From contig CP045205.1 in NCBI GenBank assembly GCA_009363175.1, positions 2,418,001 through 2,482,000 on the forward strand: 64,000 nt of DNA, read 5' to 3'. Below, piece by piece: positions 52,512-60,922 of the stretch. A model generated the notes under the pieces. That model was not told the origin of the DNA. It saw only the letters and a program-made list of their open reading frames with translations, and did not search any database. The position numbers and the translations under genes are program-made. Position 1 is the stretch's first letter. Every line of letters begins with the position of its first letter. Source of the DNA: Citrobacter telavivensis. Its GTDB lineage: Bacteria > Pseudomonadota > Gammaproteobacteria > Enterobacterales > Enterobacteriaceae.

Positions 52512-53855
52512 TTGTTAAAAATACAAAGTTCGCAGCCACTATGGTTAAAATTGCTGCCTAAAACATTAGCTCTTAAGCTTATAAATAAAAAGGAACTAGT
52601 AGTAGTTATTAATAATGGCGCATGGTTGCTCTTTGATAAGCTTGTTAGACTGTTGTTAGGCTTATTGGTTAGCGCATGGGTTGCTCGTTATCTTGGACCT
52701 GCTCAGTTTGGTGAATTATCGTATGTGCTAGCGTACTTAGCATTTTTTCAAACAGTATCCATATTGGGTATGGATGGAATCATCGTGCGGGATATAGCGA
52801 GAGATAATAATAAAGCAGGGGAAATATTAGGTACAGCATTTGTACTTAGGCTTGCAGTTGGCACGGTATGCTGGCTTATTGCTGTTGGAGGTATGATAAT
52901 AGTTAATGGTTGGCAAGATCGTAGTGTATATATTACGGCCCTTGCAGGAGCTATATTGATTTTTCAAGCGGTTGATACGATCGACTTATGGTTTCAAAGT
53001 CAAAGTCAAAGTCGGAGAACAGTTATTGCTAAATTATTCTCATACTTTATTTCAAATGGAATTAAGGTCGCTTTAATTTTAAGTAAAGCTCCATTAATTG
53101 CGTTTGCAGTAGTCGTCGCGTTAGAAACATTAATTAGCGCTATTGCTTTGATCTACGCATATCGAAAGTTTCCATGTGGTAATTCATGGATATATTTAAA
53201 GAAAAAAGCATCAGGAATTATTAATGAGTCATGGCCATTTATCTTAAGTGGTTTATCAATTGCTATTTATATGCGTATAGATCAAATAATGATTAAGGAG
53301 TTTTTAACTGATGCTGATTTAGGTATCTATGCAGCAGTTTTACCTCTGGCAACATTGTGGTCTTTTATACCAGTAACTCTTTCTGTCAGTCTTGCCCCAT
53401 TAGTTGCCAGAATGAAACAACAAGGGGAGAACGAATATTGGGACTGTCTTAGCAATATATTTCGTATATTCGCAATGCAAGCATGGATTATTAGTGTTCC
53501 CATAGCTTTATTATCAAATACTATTATCAATGTTCTATTAGGTCAAGAATATCGTGGTGGTACAATTGTACTTTCTATCGTGGTATTTTCGAATGTTTTC
53601 ATTAGTATGGGAGTTGCGCAAAGTCTATGGATATTAAATGAAAGGAAATCAAAAATTAGTCTTTATCGGACAGTAATAGGTGCTGTAGTTTGTGTGGTGT
53701 CTAATTTAATTATGATTCCAAGATTTGGAATTACAGGCGCAGCGATAAGCGCATTATTGGCGCAAGCGTTTTCATCATTTTTGGCTAACTTCGTTCTGTG
53801 TCGCAAAATTTTTTATATGCAATTTTTTAGTTTGTTCTTGATAAAATTCAAGTGA
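52512..53855 (+). CDS. wzx: O-antigen flippase Wzx
   Basis: The product is 447 residues, a polytopic membrane protein of the MOP/PST family with about 12 helices. Typical early sequence is present (WLLFDKLVRLLLGLLVSAW, ARYLGPAQFGELSYVLA). It should flip the undecaprenyl-linked O unit across the inner membrane. The start is the TTG at 52512, with AGGAAGGAAA ahead of it; no ATG lies nearby in frame. First gene after JUMPstart. Base composition is much richer in A+T than galF and the colanic acid genes, a sign of horizontal transfer. Confidence 0.88.
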   Translation: MLKIQSSQPLWLKLLPKTLALKLINKKELVVVINNGAWLLFDKLVRLLLGLLVSAWVARYLGPAQFGELSYVLAYLAFFQTVSILGMDGIIVRDIARDNNKAGEILGTAFVLRLAVGTVCWLIAVGGMIIVNGWQDRSVYITALAGAILIFQAVDTIDLWFQSQSQSRRTVIAKLFSYFISNGIKVALILSKAPLIAFAVVVALETLISAIALIYAYRKFPCGNSWIYLKKKASGIINESWPFILSGLSIAIYMRIDQIMIKEFLTDADLGIYAAVLPLATLWSFIPVTLSVSLAPLVARMKQQGENEYWDCLSNIFRIFAMQAWIISVPIALLSNTIINVLLGQEYRGGTIVLSIVVFSNVFISMGVAQSLWILNERKSKISLYRTVIGAVVCVVSNLIMIPRFGITGAAISALLAQAFSSFLANFVLCRKIFYMQFFSLFLIKFK

Positions 53856-54046
53856 GACACTATACAAAATAAATAAAATTGATCAAGGTATTTTTCTCTA
53901 TGCTATATAATAGGCAAGGCTGTATTCTTGTATTAAATATATCGACATGTTTGAAAATTATACAGCAAGTAATTAATAACATTACTTATGATGTAAAAAA
54001 TAAATGATAATTTTCTTGTTATTACTATAATTTAAAGGTGCCCAAT

Positions 54047-55264
54047 TTGAATATAGCTTTGTCAATTTTTATATTATCCTTCGGTATAATTACTACAATT
54101 AAGGCAATAACGAAAAAAAAACCAATGTTGCTTATTTTTTGTGTCTTTTTTACTATATATTTGTCTCTTCGTCCAGTATTGTTAGCTTTAGGCTACTATA
54201 ATATATATGCTTATTTGAATAAGTCTATAGATGACTATAGTGAGAAAGGATTAATGATATGCTTGCTATATACTCTATTATCATTCTTAATTTTTTTGTT
54301 AGTTTACTTCAGAACGAAAAAAACATTCAAAATTTCAGAAACTGATGGTTCAAATGATATTGCGGCAAATAGCAAAATTAATGTTTTTCATTTTCTTCAA
54401 GTGATTTTTCTTGTATTATCATTAACTATTCTACCATTTTATATTTGTTTCGTTTTTATTTTGTGCTTAATGTTCTATAATATTATTAAGTTCAAGAGGT
54501 TTGGTGTTTATAGTAATTTATTACTTTGTCTATTCTATTATGTTTTTTTAATGCTTATGCTCTACTTTCTATCTGACGACAGAAGGGATTGGTTGGTAGC
54601 AATAGGAGCGCCTATATATATATACTTATTTGTATATATGAAAAGTGTAGTTAAAATAATTATTCCTGGTGCTTTGGGATTGCTCTTGCTGGTTTATGTC
54701 AGCGTAGCATTTCGGAGTGGTGGTAATATATTTAATATTGAAGCTGTAAAAGACAGGGCTGAATCAATTCAATCCACTCTAGTTGTACTTGAAGTAGAAA
54801 CTGATTTTAGCATCGTTTATGATGATTATTTATTACTATTCGATGACAGATATTCGAGTGTAGATTATTTATATGGTTTAACTTTAGTTAAGCCTTTTAT
54901 TTCATTTATTCCAAGGGAATTACTTCCGGATAAACCAGAAACATCTAGTAGATTATTTCCTAAATATTTTAACCCACCATTTTATTCAGTGGGAGGAAGT
55001 GAACCTGTAACCTTATTTGGCGAGCTATATTGGAACTTCTCATATTTCTCTTTAGTTATATATGCTGCATTAGGTTATCTCTTGGGCTTAATAGATAACA
55101 CGTATTTACGCAACAAGAATAATTTATTATATTCGTCCTTGGTTTTATCACTGAGTTTAACAGGTTTTCATTTGCTAAGAGGTCCTATAGATTCTTTTTT
55201 CTTTATATATCTATGGCTGGCTCTTTCATATTATGCATTAAAAATAACGCAAAGAATAAGATAG
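54047..55264 (+). CDS. wzy: O-antigen polymerase Wzy (probable)
   Basis: The product is 405 residues, extremely hydrophobic with about 10-11 membrane segments and a larger periplasmic loop in the C-terminal third (about 240-325). The loop is followed by GELYWNFSYFSLVIYAALGYLLG, a pattern recurrent in Wzy proteins. No other gene here could polymerise O units, so the role follows from fold and context. TTG at 54047 is chosen because AAAGGTG lies 6 bases before it; GTG at 54038 is the alternative. A 182-191-bp AT-rich gap without a gene separates it from wzx. The sequence from 54061 to 54120 holds only 14 G or C in 60 bases. Confidence 0.82.
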   Translation: MNIALSIFILSFGIITTIKAITKKKPMLLIFCVFFTIYLSLRPVLLALGYYNIYAYLNKSIDDYSEKGLMICLLYTLLSFLIFLLVYFRTKKTFKISETDGSNDIAANSKINVFHFLQVIFLVLSLTILPFYICFVFILCLMFYNIIKFKRFGVYSNLLLCLFYYVFLMLMLYFLSDDRRDWLVAIGAPIYIYLFVYMKSVVKIIIPGALGLLLLVYVSVAFRSGGNIFNIEAVKDRAESIQSTLVVLEVETDFSIVYDDYLLLFDDRYSSVDYLYGLTLVKPFISFIPRELLPDKPETSSRLFPKYFNPPFYSVGGSEPVTLFGELYWNFSYFSLVIYAALGYLLGLIDNTYLRNKNNLLYSSLVLSLSLTGFHLLRGPIDSFFFIYLWLALSYYALKITQRIR

Positions 55265-55274
55265 GTATTGATCA

Positions 55275-56195
55275 ATGAATCATGAATTAGCACCGATATG
55301 TCTGTTTGTGTATAATAGATACAAGCATACATTAAAAACAATAGAGGCTCTAAAAAAGAACAAATTAGCAGAGCAGTCTGATATTTACATTTTTAGTGAT
55401 GCGGCTAAAAATAATCAGGCTATTGAACCTGTGCAAAAAATAAGAAATTATATAAAGCTGATTGATGGTTTTAAATCAGTGACTATAATTGAATCATCTA
55501 ATAATAAGGGATTAGCAAATTCTATCATTTCTGGTGTGACAGATGTAATCAATAAGCACGGGAAAGTAATTGTTTTTGAAGATGACTTAATCTCAAGTCC
55601 ATTGACTCTTGAATATTTAAATTTGATGTTGAATACCTATCAGAATTTTGAATCGATAATGTCAATTACAAGCTATTCATATCCAAATAGCACCGTAAAA
55701 ATAAGTTCTGAATATGAATTCGATAACTATTTCTCGGGAAGACCTTGTTCGTGGGGATGGGCTACATGGAAGGATCGTTGGACTGAAGTTCAGTGGGATG
55801 GAAAGGTTTATGAGGATTATCTGTATAACAAGAGGATGCAAGAAGATTTTAAACTATATGCAGGTCGAGATATAGATAGGATGCTAAAAAAACAACTTAA
55901 AGGTGAGATCGATTCTTGGGCCGTAAGATTTGTATTCAATTGTTTTCTCCTAAAGAAACTGGCTTCTTATCCTGTTAAGTCCTATATCTCTAACATTGGA
56001 ACTGATGGTTCTGGGACACATAAAGGCGTCAACGAAAGTTATATTATTAATCGGATTTTAAACGAAAAACTACCAACTAGATTGTCGTACGAATTTGAAG
56101 TTAACGAAAAAATTCTTAAAGAATTTAATAAATTTGTTAAGAAAAAATATTATTTTAAAAGATTAATGAGACTATTGAAAAGTAAATTCCAATGA
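55275..56195 (+). CDS. Glycosyltransferase, GT-A type, O-antigen cluster
   Basis: The product is 306 residues. It opens APICLFVYNRYKHTLKTIEA, the form of a GT-A nucleotide-sugar domain, and has the acidic DxD-like site VFEDDLISSP near 107-116 and the segment RPCSWGWATWKDRW near 156-170. That pattern belongs to a glycosyltransferase group found in many polysaccharide clusters; donor and linkage are unknown. It follows wzy by 10 bp, and its end overlaps the next gene by 4 bases (ATGA). No signal peptide, so it acts in the cytoplasm. Strongly AT-rich. Confidence 0.78.
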   Translation: MNHELAPICLFVYNRYKHTLKTIEALKKNKLAEQSDIYIFSDAAKNNQAIEPVQKIRNYIKLIDGFKSVTIIESSNNKGLANSIISGVTDVINKHGKVIVFEDDLISSPLTLEYLNLMLNTYQNFESIMSITSYSYPNSTVKISSEYEFDNYFSGRPCSWGWATWKDRWTEVQWDGKVYEDYLYNKRMQEDFKLYAGRDIDRMLKKQLKGEIDSWAVRFVFNCFLLKKLASYPVKSYISNIGTDGSGTHKGVNESYIINRILNEKLPTRLSYEFEVNEKILKEFNKFVKKKYYFKRLMRLLKSKFQ

Positions 56196-57316
56196 TCAAG
56201 AAAATTTTGAAGGAGTTCTTTATTCGTTTCACTTTTATCACAAAAAATAAATGTGGTAAAAAGAAAGCTTTGCTTTGCTTTATTGTTCATCCCTTTTTTG
56301 TCAAAGGGAAAAAACATCCAAATAGTATTGAACTCGAAAACATTGTCTCAATTCTAGAGAAACTAGATTATCATATAACGGTTGTAGATTATCGTAGAAA
56401 GAAAATATTTGGAATGTATGATTTAGTTATAGGGTTTGGTGATTGTTTCGAATATGCTATAACTCACAATCTTGGGAAAAAAAATATACTTTATTCAACA
56501 GGATTTCCTGCCTTTATTCAGAATCAAAATGCTTTGGAAGCTTTATTTAGGTTTAAGAAAAATTATCCAAACAAAGTAATTGGTTCGGCAAATAAATATG
56601 TGAGAATAACTGAAAATGTCTGGCCAAACCAACTTGTAAAAAGTGATGCAATAATTACTATTGGAAACGAATATATAAAAAAATTATTTGAGTTGTTTCA
56701 TGACAGGATATATTGTGTACCTTCGACATGTTTTAGCTTAGATAGTACTACTGCTAATAAGGGCAGTATAGAAAATTCAGAAATTGAGCTAAATAGCTTT
56801 ATATGGTTTGGTGGCAAGGGATGTATACATAAGGGATTAGATCTGTGTATCGACGCGTTTGCGGGAAGTCATTATAAGTTATATATTGCTGGTCCATTGG
56901 ATGATGAAATAAAACTTTTCCAAGATAAATTGCTTCAATATCCTGAAAACTTTGATTACTTAGGTTTTCTTGATATTGAGTCGAGTGAGTTTAATTTGCT
57001 AGCAAAAAAAATACCTTTTTCTATTTTACCTTCCTGCAGTGAAGCAATGGCAACGTCGATAGTTACCTTATCTTACAACTTTGGTACTATCCCTGTAATT
57101 ACGAAGGAATGTGGTTTTGACTTCAATCTAGATATGATTCAAATCGAATCCTTGACATTGCAAGCTGTGCAAAAAGCAATATGGGAAGCTGGTCAACTAA
57201 GTATCGATAATATTCTCAGTAAAAAAAAATCCATTAGAAATCATTTCATTAAGTATCATAATCAGCATATTTTCAATGAAACATTTATGCTGTCACTGAA
57301 AAAAGAAATCAGATAG
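56192..57316 (+). CDS. Glycosyltransferase, GT-B type, O-antigen cluster
   Basis: The product is 374 residues. The C-terminal half looks like a family 4-type donor domain: NSFIWFGGKGCIHKGLDLCI, LYIAGPLDD, and LPSCSEAMATSIVTLSYNFG in place of the normal EX7E region (one glutamate visible). The N-terminal half (about 25-180) contains a Rossmann-like acceptor domain with FGDCFEYAITHNLG. It is divergent from textbook members, so the donor cannot be guessed. It overlaps its upstream neighbour by 4 bases and lies 8 bases before the next gene, in the AT-rich block. Confidence 0.72.
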   Translation: MIKKILKEFFIRFTFITKNKCGKKKALLCFIVHPFFVKGKKHPNSIELENIVSILEKLDYHITVVDYRRKKIFGMYDLVIGFGDCFEYAITHNLGKKNILYSTGFPAFIQNQNALEALFRFKKNYPNKVIGSANKYVRITENVWPNQLVKSDAIITIGNEYIKKLFELFHDRIYCVPSTCFSLDSTTANKGSIENSEIELNSFIWFGGKGCIHKGLDLCIDAFAGSHYKLYIAGPLDDEIKLFQDKLLQYPENFDYLGFLDIESSEFNLLAKKIPFSILPSCSEAMATSIVTLSYNFGTIPVITKECGFDFNLDMIQIESLTLQAVQKAIWEAGQLSIDNILSKKKSIRNHFIKYHNQHIFNETFMLSLKKEIR

Positions 57317-57324
57317 GTATCAAA

Positions 57325-58356
57325 ATGATTATTTATGACGGCATTATTGAGAAACTGCAATCTGGAGGAGGAGTAAGTGTCGTATTCCGTGAGATCATCT
57401 CTAGGATGAATAATTACATATATATATGTTACGATGAAGACTCCAAACTATCACTGCCTGCTAACCAGATTACATATAAAGCTAGATTATTCGAGAGATA
57501 CAGAGATGTTATATTGAATACTGAAGAGAGGGGCATTGGCTCAGTATTCCATTCTACTTATTATAGATTGCCTAACTCTTCAAAAATTCCAGTGGTCACT
57601 ACAGTTCATGATTTCACTTATGAAAAATTTGTCAAGGGACCAGCAAAATGGTTACATTCATGGCAAAAAAAAAGAGCGATAAAAAGAAGTAATATTATCA
57701 TTTGTGTTTCTAAAAATACTGCTAAAGATCTGGTTGAATATTGTTCTGTAGATCCAAAATGTATCCGTGTTATCTACAATGGTGTCTCTGAAGCCTATTA
57801 TCCATTACTTGATAATAATAGGGAGAATAGCAACCGGGTGTTATTCGTTGGGGCTCGTGGGGGTTATAAGAATTTTGGCTTAGCAATTGATGCAGTATCT
57901 TCAATTGAGAATCTAGAGTTGGATATTGTTGGTGGTGGTAGTTTAACAACAGAAGAGCTAAAGCTTTTAGAGAATAAACTGCCAAAACGGTATCGTTGGC
58001 TTGGTCGACTAAGTGATGAAGAGCTTAATATTGCATATAATCAAAGTTATGCCCTGCTGTACCCTTCAAGTTATGAAGGTTTTGGGATACCAGTAATAGA
58101 GGCGATGCGTGCAGGATGTCCTGTGATAGCTTCTAATACTTCCTCAATTCCTGAGGTTGCAGGTGATGCTGCTATATTGGTCAATTCTCTGTCTGCCGAT
58201 TCACTGCGAGATGCGTTGACTCAATTGACATCTCGTTCTTGTCGTGAACAATTAATTAGTGATGGCTTTAAACAAGCTGAAAAGTTTTCTTGGAATCGTT
58301 GTTTTCAGGAGACATTAGCTGTCTACAATGAATTAATTAAAAGAAATGAGAAATAA
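57325..58356 (+). CDS. Glycosyltransferase, GT4 family, O-antigen cluster
   Basis: The product is 343 residues with a clear GT-B fold. GGGVSVVFREI opens the acceptor domain, VTTVHDFTYE lies near 90, and CVSKNTAKDL near 130. The donor domain has VLFVGARGGYKNFGLAI and the EX7E motif in YEGFGIPVIEAMRAGCPVIAS. It resembles the mannosyltransferase-like GT4 enzymes of O-antigen clusters (WbdB/WbaZ type), so transfer of mannose or fucose from a GDP donor is plausible given the gene set nearby. gmd follows after 1-2 bases. Confidence 0.82.
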   Translation: MIIYDGIIEKLQSGGGVSVVFREIISRMNNYIYICYDEDSKLSLPANQITYKARLFERYRDVILNTEERGIGSVFHSTYYRLPNSSKIPVVTTVHDFTYEKFVKGPAKWLHSWQKKRAIKRSNIIICVSKNTAKDLVEYCSVDPKCIRVIYNGVSEAYYPLLDNNRENSNRVLFVGARGGYKNFGLAIDAVSSIENLELDIVGGGSLTTEELKLLENKLPKRYRWLGRLSDEELNIAYNQSYALLYPSSYEGFGIPVIEAMRAGCPVIASNTSSIPEVAGDAAILVNSLSADSLRDALTQLTSRSCREQLISDGFKQAEKFSWNRCFQETLAVYNELIKRNEK

Positions 58357-58357
58357 G

Positions 58358-59482
58358 ATGAGAAAAAAAATCGCGTTAATATCGGGTGTCACTGGTCAAG
58401 ATGGTTCCTATCTTGCTGAACTTCTCTTGGAAAAGGGTTATGAAGTTCATGGTATCAAACGCCGTGCATCCTCTTTTAATACAGAGCGAGTAGATCATAT
58501 TTATCAAGATCGACATCATTATGATCCTAATTTCATTCTACACTATGGTGATTTGACAGACACTTCAAATTTAATTCGTATAATTCAAGAAATAAAACCT
58601 GACGAGGTTTATAATCTTGGCGCACAATCGCATGTTGCCGTTTCATTTGAATCGCCAGAGTATACTACTGATGTAGATGCATTAGGGACATTACGGTTGT
58701 TAGAAGCTATCCGTATTTGTGGGTTGGAAAAGAAAACTCGCTTCTACCAGGCTTCAACATCTGAATTGTATGGGCTTGTTCAGGAAGTTCCTCAGCGCGA
58801 AACAACACCATTCTATCCTCGCTCCCCATACGCTGTTGCAAAACTCTACGCCTACTGGATTACGGTCAATTACCGTGAGTCCTATGGCATGTATGCCTGT
58901 AATGGTGTTCTTTTTAACCATGAATCACCACGCCGCGGTGAAACATTTGTCACTCGCAAGATTACTCGTGCGATAGCCAATATTTCTCAAGGAATCGAAA
59001 AGTGCCTGTATCTTGGCAATATGGATTCCCTGCGCGACTGGGGCCATGCGAAAGATTATGTCCGCATGCAATGGATGATGCTCCAACAAGATCAGCCTGA
59101 AGATTTTGTCATCGCTACAGGCAAACAAATTTCTGTTCGTGAATTTGTTCGCATGTCTGCTAAAGAAGTTGGGCTTGAACTTGAATTTAGCGGCGAAGGT
59201 GTAGATGAAATTGCAACTGTTATCAGCAAAACTTCAGATTGCGCCATTGGTGTGAATATTGGCGATATTATTGTCCGCGTTGATCCTCGTTACTTCCGCC
59301 CTGCAGAAGTTGAAACTTTGCTTGGTGACCCAACGAAGGCTAAAAAGGTGCTGGGTTGGGTGCCTGAAATTACGGTGGAAGAAATGTGTGCAGAGATGGT
59401 TGCTAACGATTTGGCGAAAGCCAAGCAGCATGCATTGCTAAAAAGCCATGGTTATGATGTCGCAGTTTCACTGGAGCGCTAA
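58358..59482 (+). CDS. gmd: GDP-mannose 4,6-dehydratase (O-antigen copy)
   Basis: The product is 374 residues and clearly paralogous to the Gmd at 37021 over its full length. It keeps the cofactor motif GVTGQDGSYLAE and the catalytic YxxxK in SPYAVAKLYAYW. It supplies the intermediate for GDP-L-fucose to O-antigen synthesis. An in-frame ATG exists at 58346, but 58358 (MRKKIALISG) better matches the family N-terminus. The main difference lies around residues 270-300, where the two copies diverge. Its composition is between the AT-rich block and the host genes. Confidence 0.95.
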   Translation: MRKKIALISGVTGQDGSYLAELLLEKGYEVHGIKRRASSFNTERVDHIYQDRHHYDPNFILHYGDLTDTSNLIRIIQEIKPDEVYNLGAQSHVAVSFESPEYTTDVDALGTLRLLEAIRICGLEKKTRFYQASTSELYGLVQEVPQRETTPFYPRSPYAVAKLYAYWITVNYRESYGMYACNGVLFNHESPRRGETFVTRKITRAIANISQGIEKCLYLGNMDSLRDWGHAKDYVRMQWMMLQQDQPEDFVIATGKQISVREFVRMSAKEVGLELEFSGEGVDEIATVISKTSDCAIGVNIGDIIVRVDPRYFRPAEVETLLGDPTKAKKVLGWVPEITVEEMCAEMVANDLAKAKQHALLKSHGYDVAVSLER

Positions 59483-59486
59483 TCTG

Positions 59487-60452
59487 ATGTCTAACAAACG
59501 TGTTTACGTTGCTGGTCATCGAGGCATGGTGGGTTCGGCAATTTGTCGTGAGCTTGGCTCTCGCAATGATATCGAACTGGTGCTGAGAACGCACGAAGAA
59601 TTAGATTTAACTTCACAACCAGACGTTCAGGAATTTTTTGCTACTACAAAAATTGATGAAGTGTATCTTGCAGCAGCAAAAGTCGGGGGGATTCATGCTA
59701 ATAATACCTATCCTGCTGAATTCATTTATGAGAATCTAATGATCGAAAGTAATATCATTCACTCCGCGCATTTAGCGGGTGTGCAAAAATTACTCTTCTT
59801 AGGTTCAAGCTGTATTTATCCTAAACTCGCAAAACAGCCTATGCAAGAATCGGCACTGTTGACAGGGATTCTTGAAGCAACAAATGAACCTTATGCTATT
59901 GCGAAAATAGCCGGCATTAAATTGTGTGAATCCTATAATCGACAATATGGTCGTGATTACCGTAGCGTAATGCCGACGAACCTTTATGGGATGAATGATA
60001 ACTTCCACCCGCAAAATTCACATGTTATTCCAGCTCTGATGCGTCGTTTCCATGAAGCCAAAGAGCAAAATGCCCCAGAAGTGGTTGTTTGGGGGACGGG
60101 GACACCTATGAGAGAGTTTCTGTACGTTGATGATATGGCCGCTGCGTCAATCTATGTGATGGAGCTCGATGAATCAGTGTACCATAAGCACACCGATCCG
60201 ATGCTTTCGCACATCAACGTTGGCACGGGTGTTGATTGTACTATTCGCGAAATGGCGGAAACAATAGCAACGGTTGTTGGCTATAAAGGCAATATTGTTT
60301 TTGACGCTTCAAAACCTGATGGTACACCACGTAAGCTAATGGATGTTTCGCGTCTGGAAAAATTGGGTTGGAAATTCCACTATAATTTAAAAGATGGCCT
60401 GGAGTTAACTTACAAGTGGTATTTGGCAAACCTCTACTCATTCCGGGGGTAG
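59487..60452 (+). CDS. fcl: GDP-L-fucose synthase (O-antigen copy)
   Basis: The product is 321 residues, the same length as its paralogue at 38145. The cofactor motif AGHRGMVGSA and the YAIAKIAGIK catalytic pair are kept, as is LGSSCIYPK. It converts the Gmd product to GDP-L-fucose, so L-fucose is a likely O-unit sugar. The frame is open upstream, but the ATG at 59487 has GGAG in front and gives the family start MSNKRVYVAG. It begins 4 bases after gmd and ends 3 bases before gmm. Confidence 0.95.
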   Translation: MSNKRVYVAGHRGMVGSAICRELGSRNDIELVLRTHEELDLTSQPDVQEFFATTKIDEVYLAAAKVGGIHANNTYPAEFIYENLMIESNIIHSAHLAGVQKLLFLGSSCIYPKLAKQPMQESALLTGILEATNEPYAIAKIAGIKLCESYNRQYGRDYRSVMPTNLYGMNDNFHPQNSHVIPALMRRFHEAKEQNAPEVVVWGTGTPMREFLYVDDMAAASIYVMELDESVYHKHTDPMLSHINVGTGVDCTIREMAETIATVVGYKGNIVFDASKPDGTPRKLMDVSRLEKLGWKFHYNLKDGLELTYKWYLANLYSFRG

Positions 60453-60455
60453 AGC

Positions 60456-60917
60456 ATGAGCAAGAGATTGGAGCAAAATTTATTTTCAACTATCGTTGAG
60501 AATACGCCGCTAATCTCGATAGATCTCATCGTAGTGAATAATGAAGGAAACGCGCTGCTTGGGCAGCGCCAAAACCGGCCAGCACAAAATTATTGGTTTG
60601 TGCCTGGTGGGCGAATCTTCAAGGATGAATCTTTCGAAACGGCATTTAAACGAATCACGAAGGAAGAGCTTGGGAAAGAAGTATGCCTGAATGAGTCGAC
60701 ATTCCTGGGGGTATATGAGCACTTTTACCGTGATAATTTTACCGGGGCTGATTTTACAACCCACTATGTCGTCCATGGCTACAGGTTAGAACTTGAGCTT
60801 CTGGATCCTGATTTGCCGCGGACTCAACACACCGCGTATCAGTGGTTTGATATCCAGACTCTTCTCAGTAGTAATATAGTGCATCAGTACACCAAAAATT
60901 ATTTCTTATCAAGGTAA
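60456..60917 (+). CDS. gmm: GDP-mannose mannosyl hydrolase (O-antigen copy)
   Basis: The product is 153 residues, paralogous to Gmm at 39113. The Nudix-like segment GGRIFKDESFETAFKRITKEE again lacks some canonical catalytic glutamates, as in its family. It has a few extra residues at its N-terminus (MSKRLEQNLF). GGGGGTAGAGC precedes the ATG. Order gmd-fcl-gmm-manC repeats that of the colanic acid cluster without wcaI. Confidence 0.92.
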   Translation: MSKRLEQNLFSTIVENTPLISIDLIVVNNEGNALLGQRQNRPAQNYWFVPGGRIFKDESFETAFKRITKEELGKEVCLNESTFLGVYEHFYRDNFTGADFTTHYVVHGYRLELELLDPDLPRTQHTAYQWFDIQTLLSSNIVHQYTKNYFLSR

Positions 60918-60922
60918 TAGAT

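Noticed and set aside
53327..53530. Antisense frame within wzx
   Set aside because: Short, no family features, and lies wholly inside a continuous membrane protein gene.
53856..54046. A small gene between wzx and wzy
   Set aside because: The AT-rich gap has frequent stops in all frames and no ribosome site followed by a frame of useful length.
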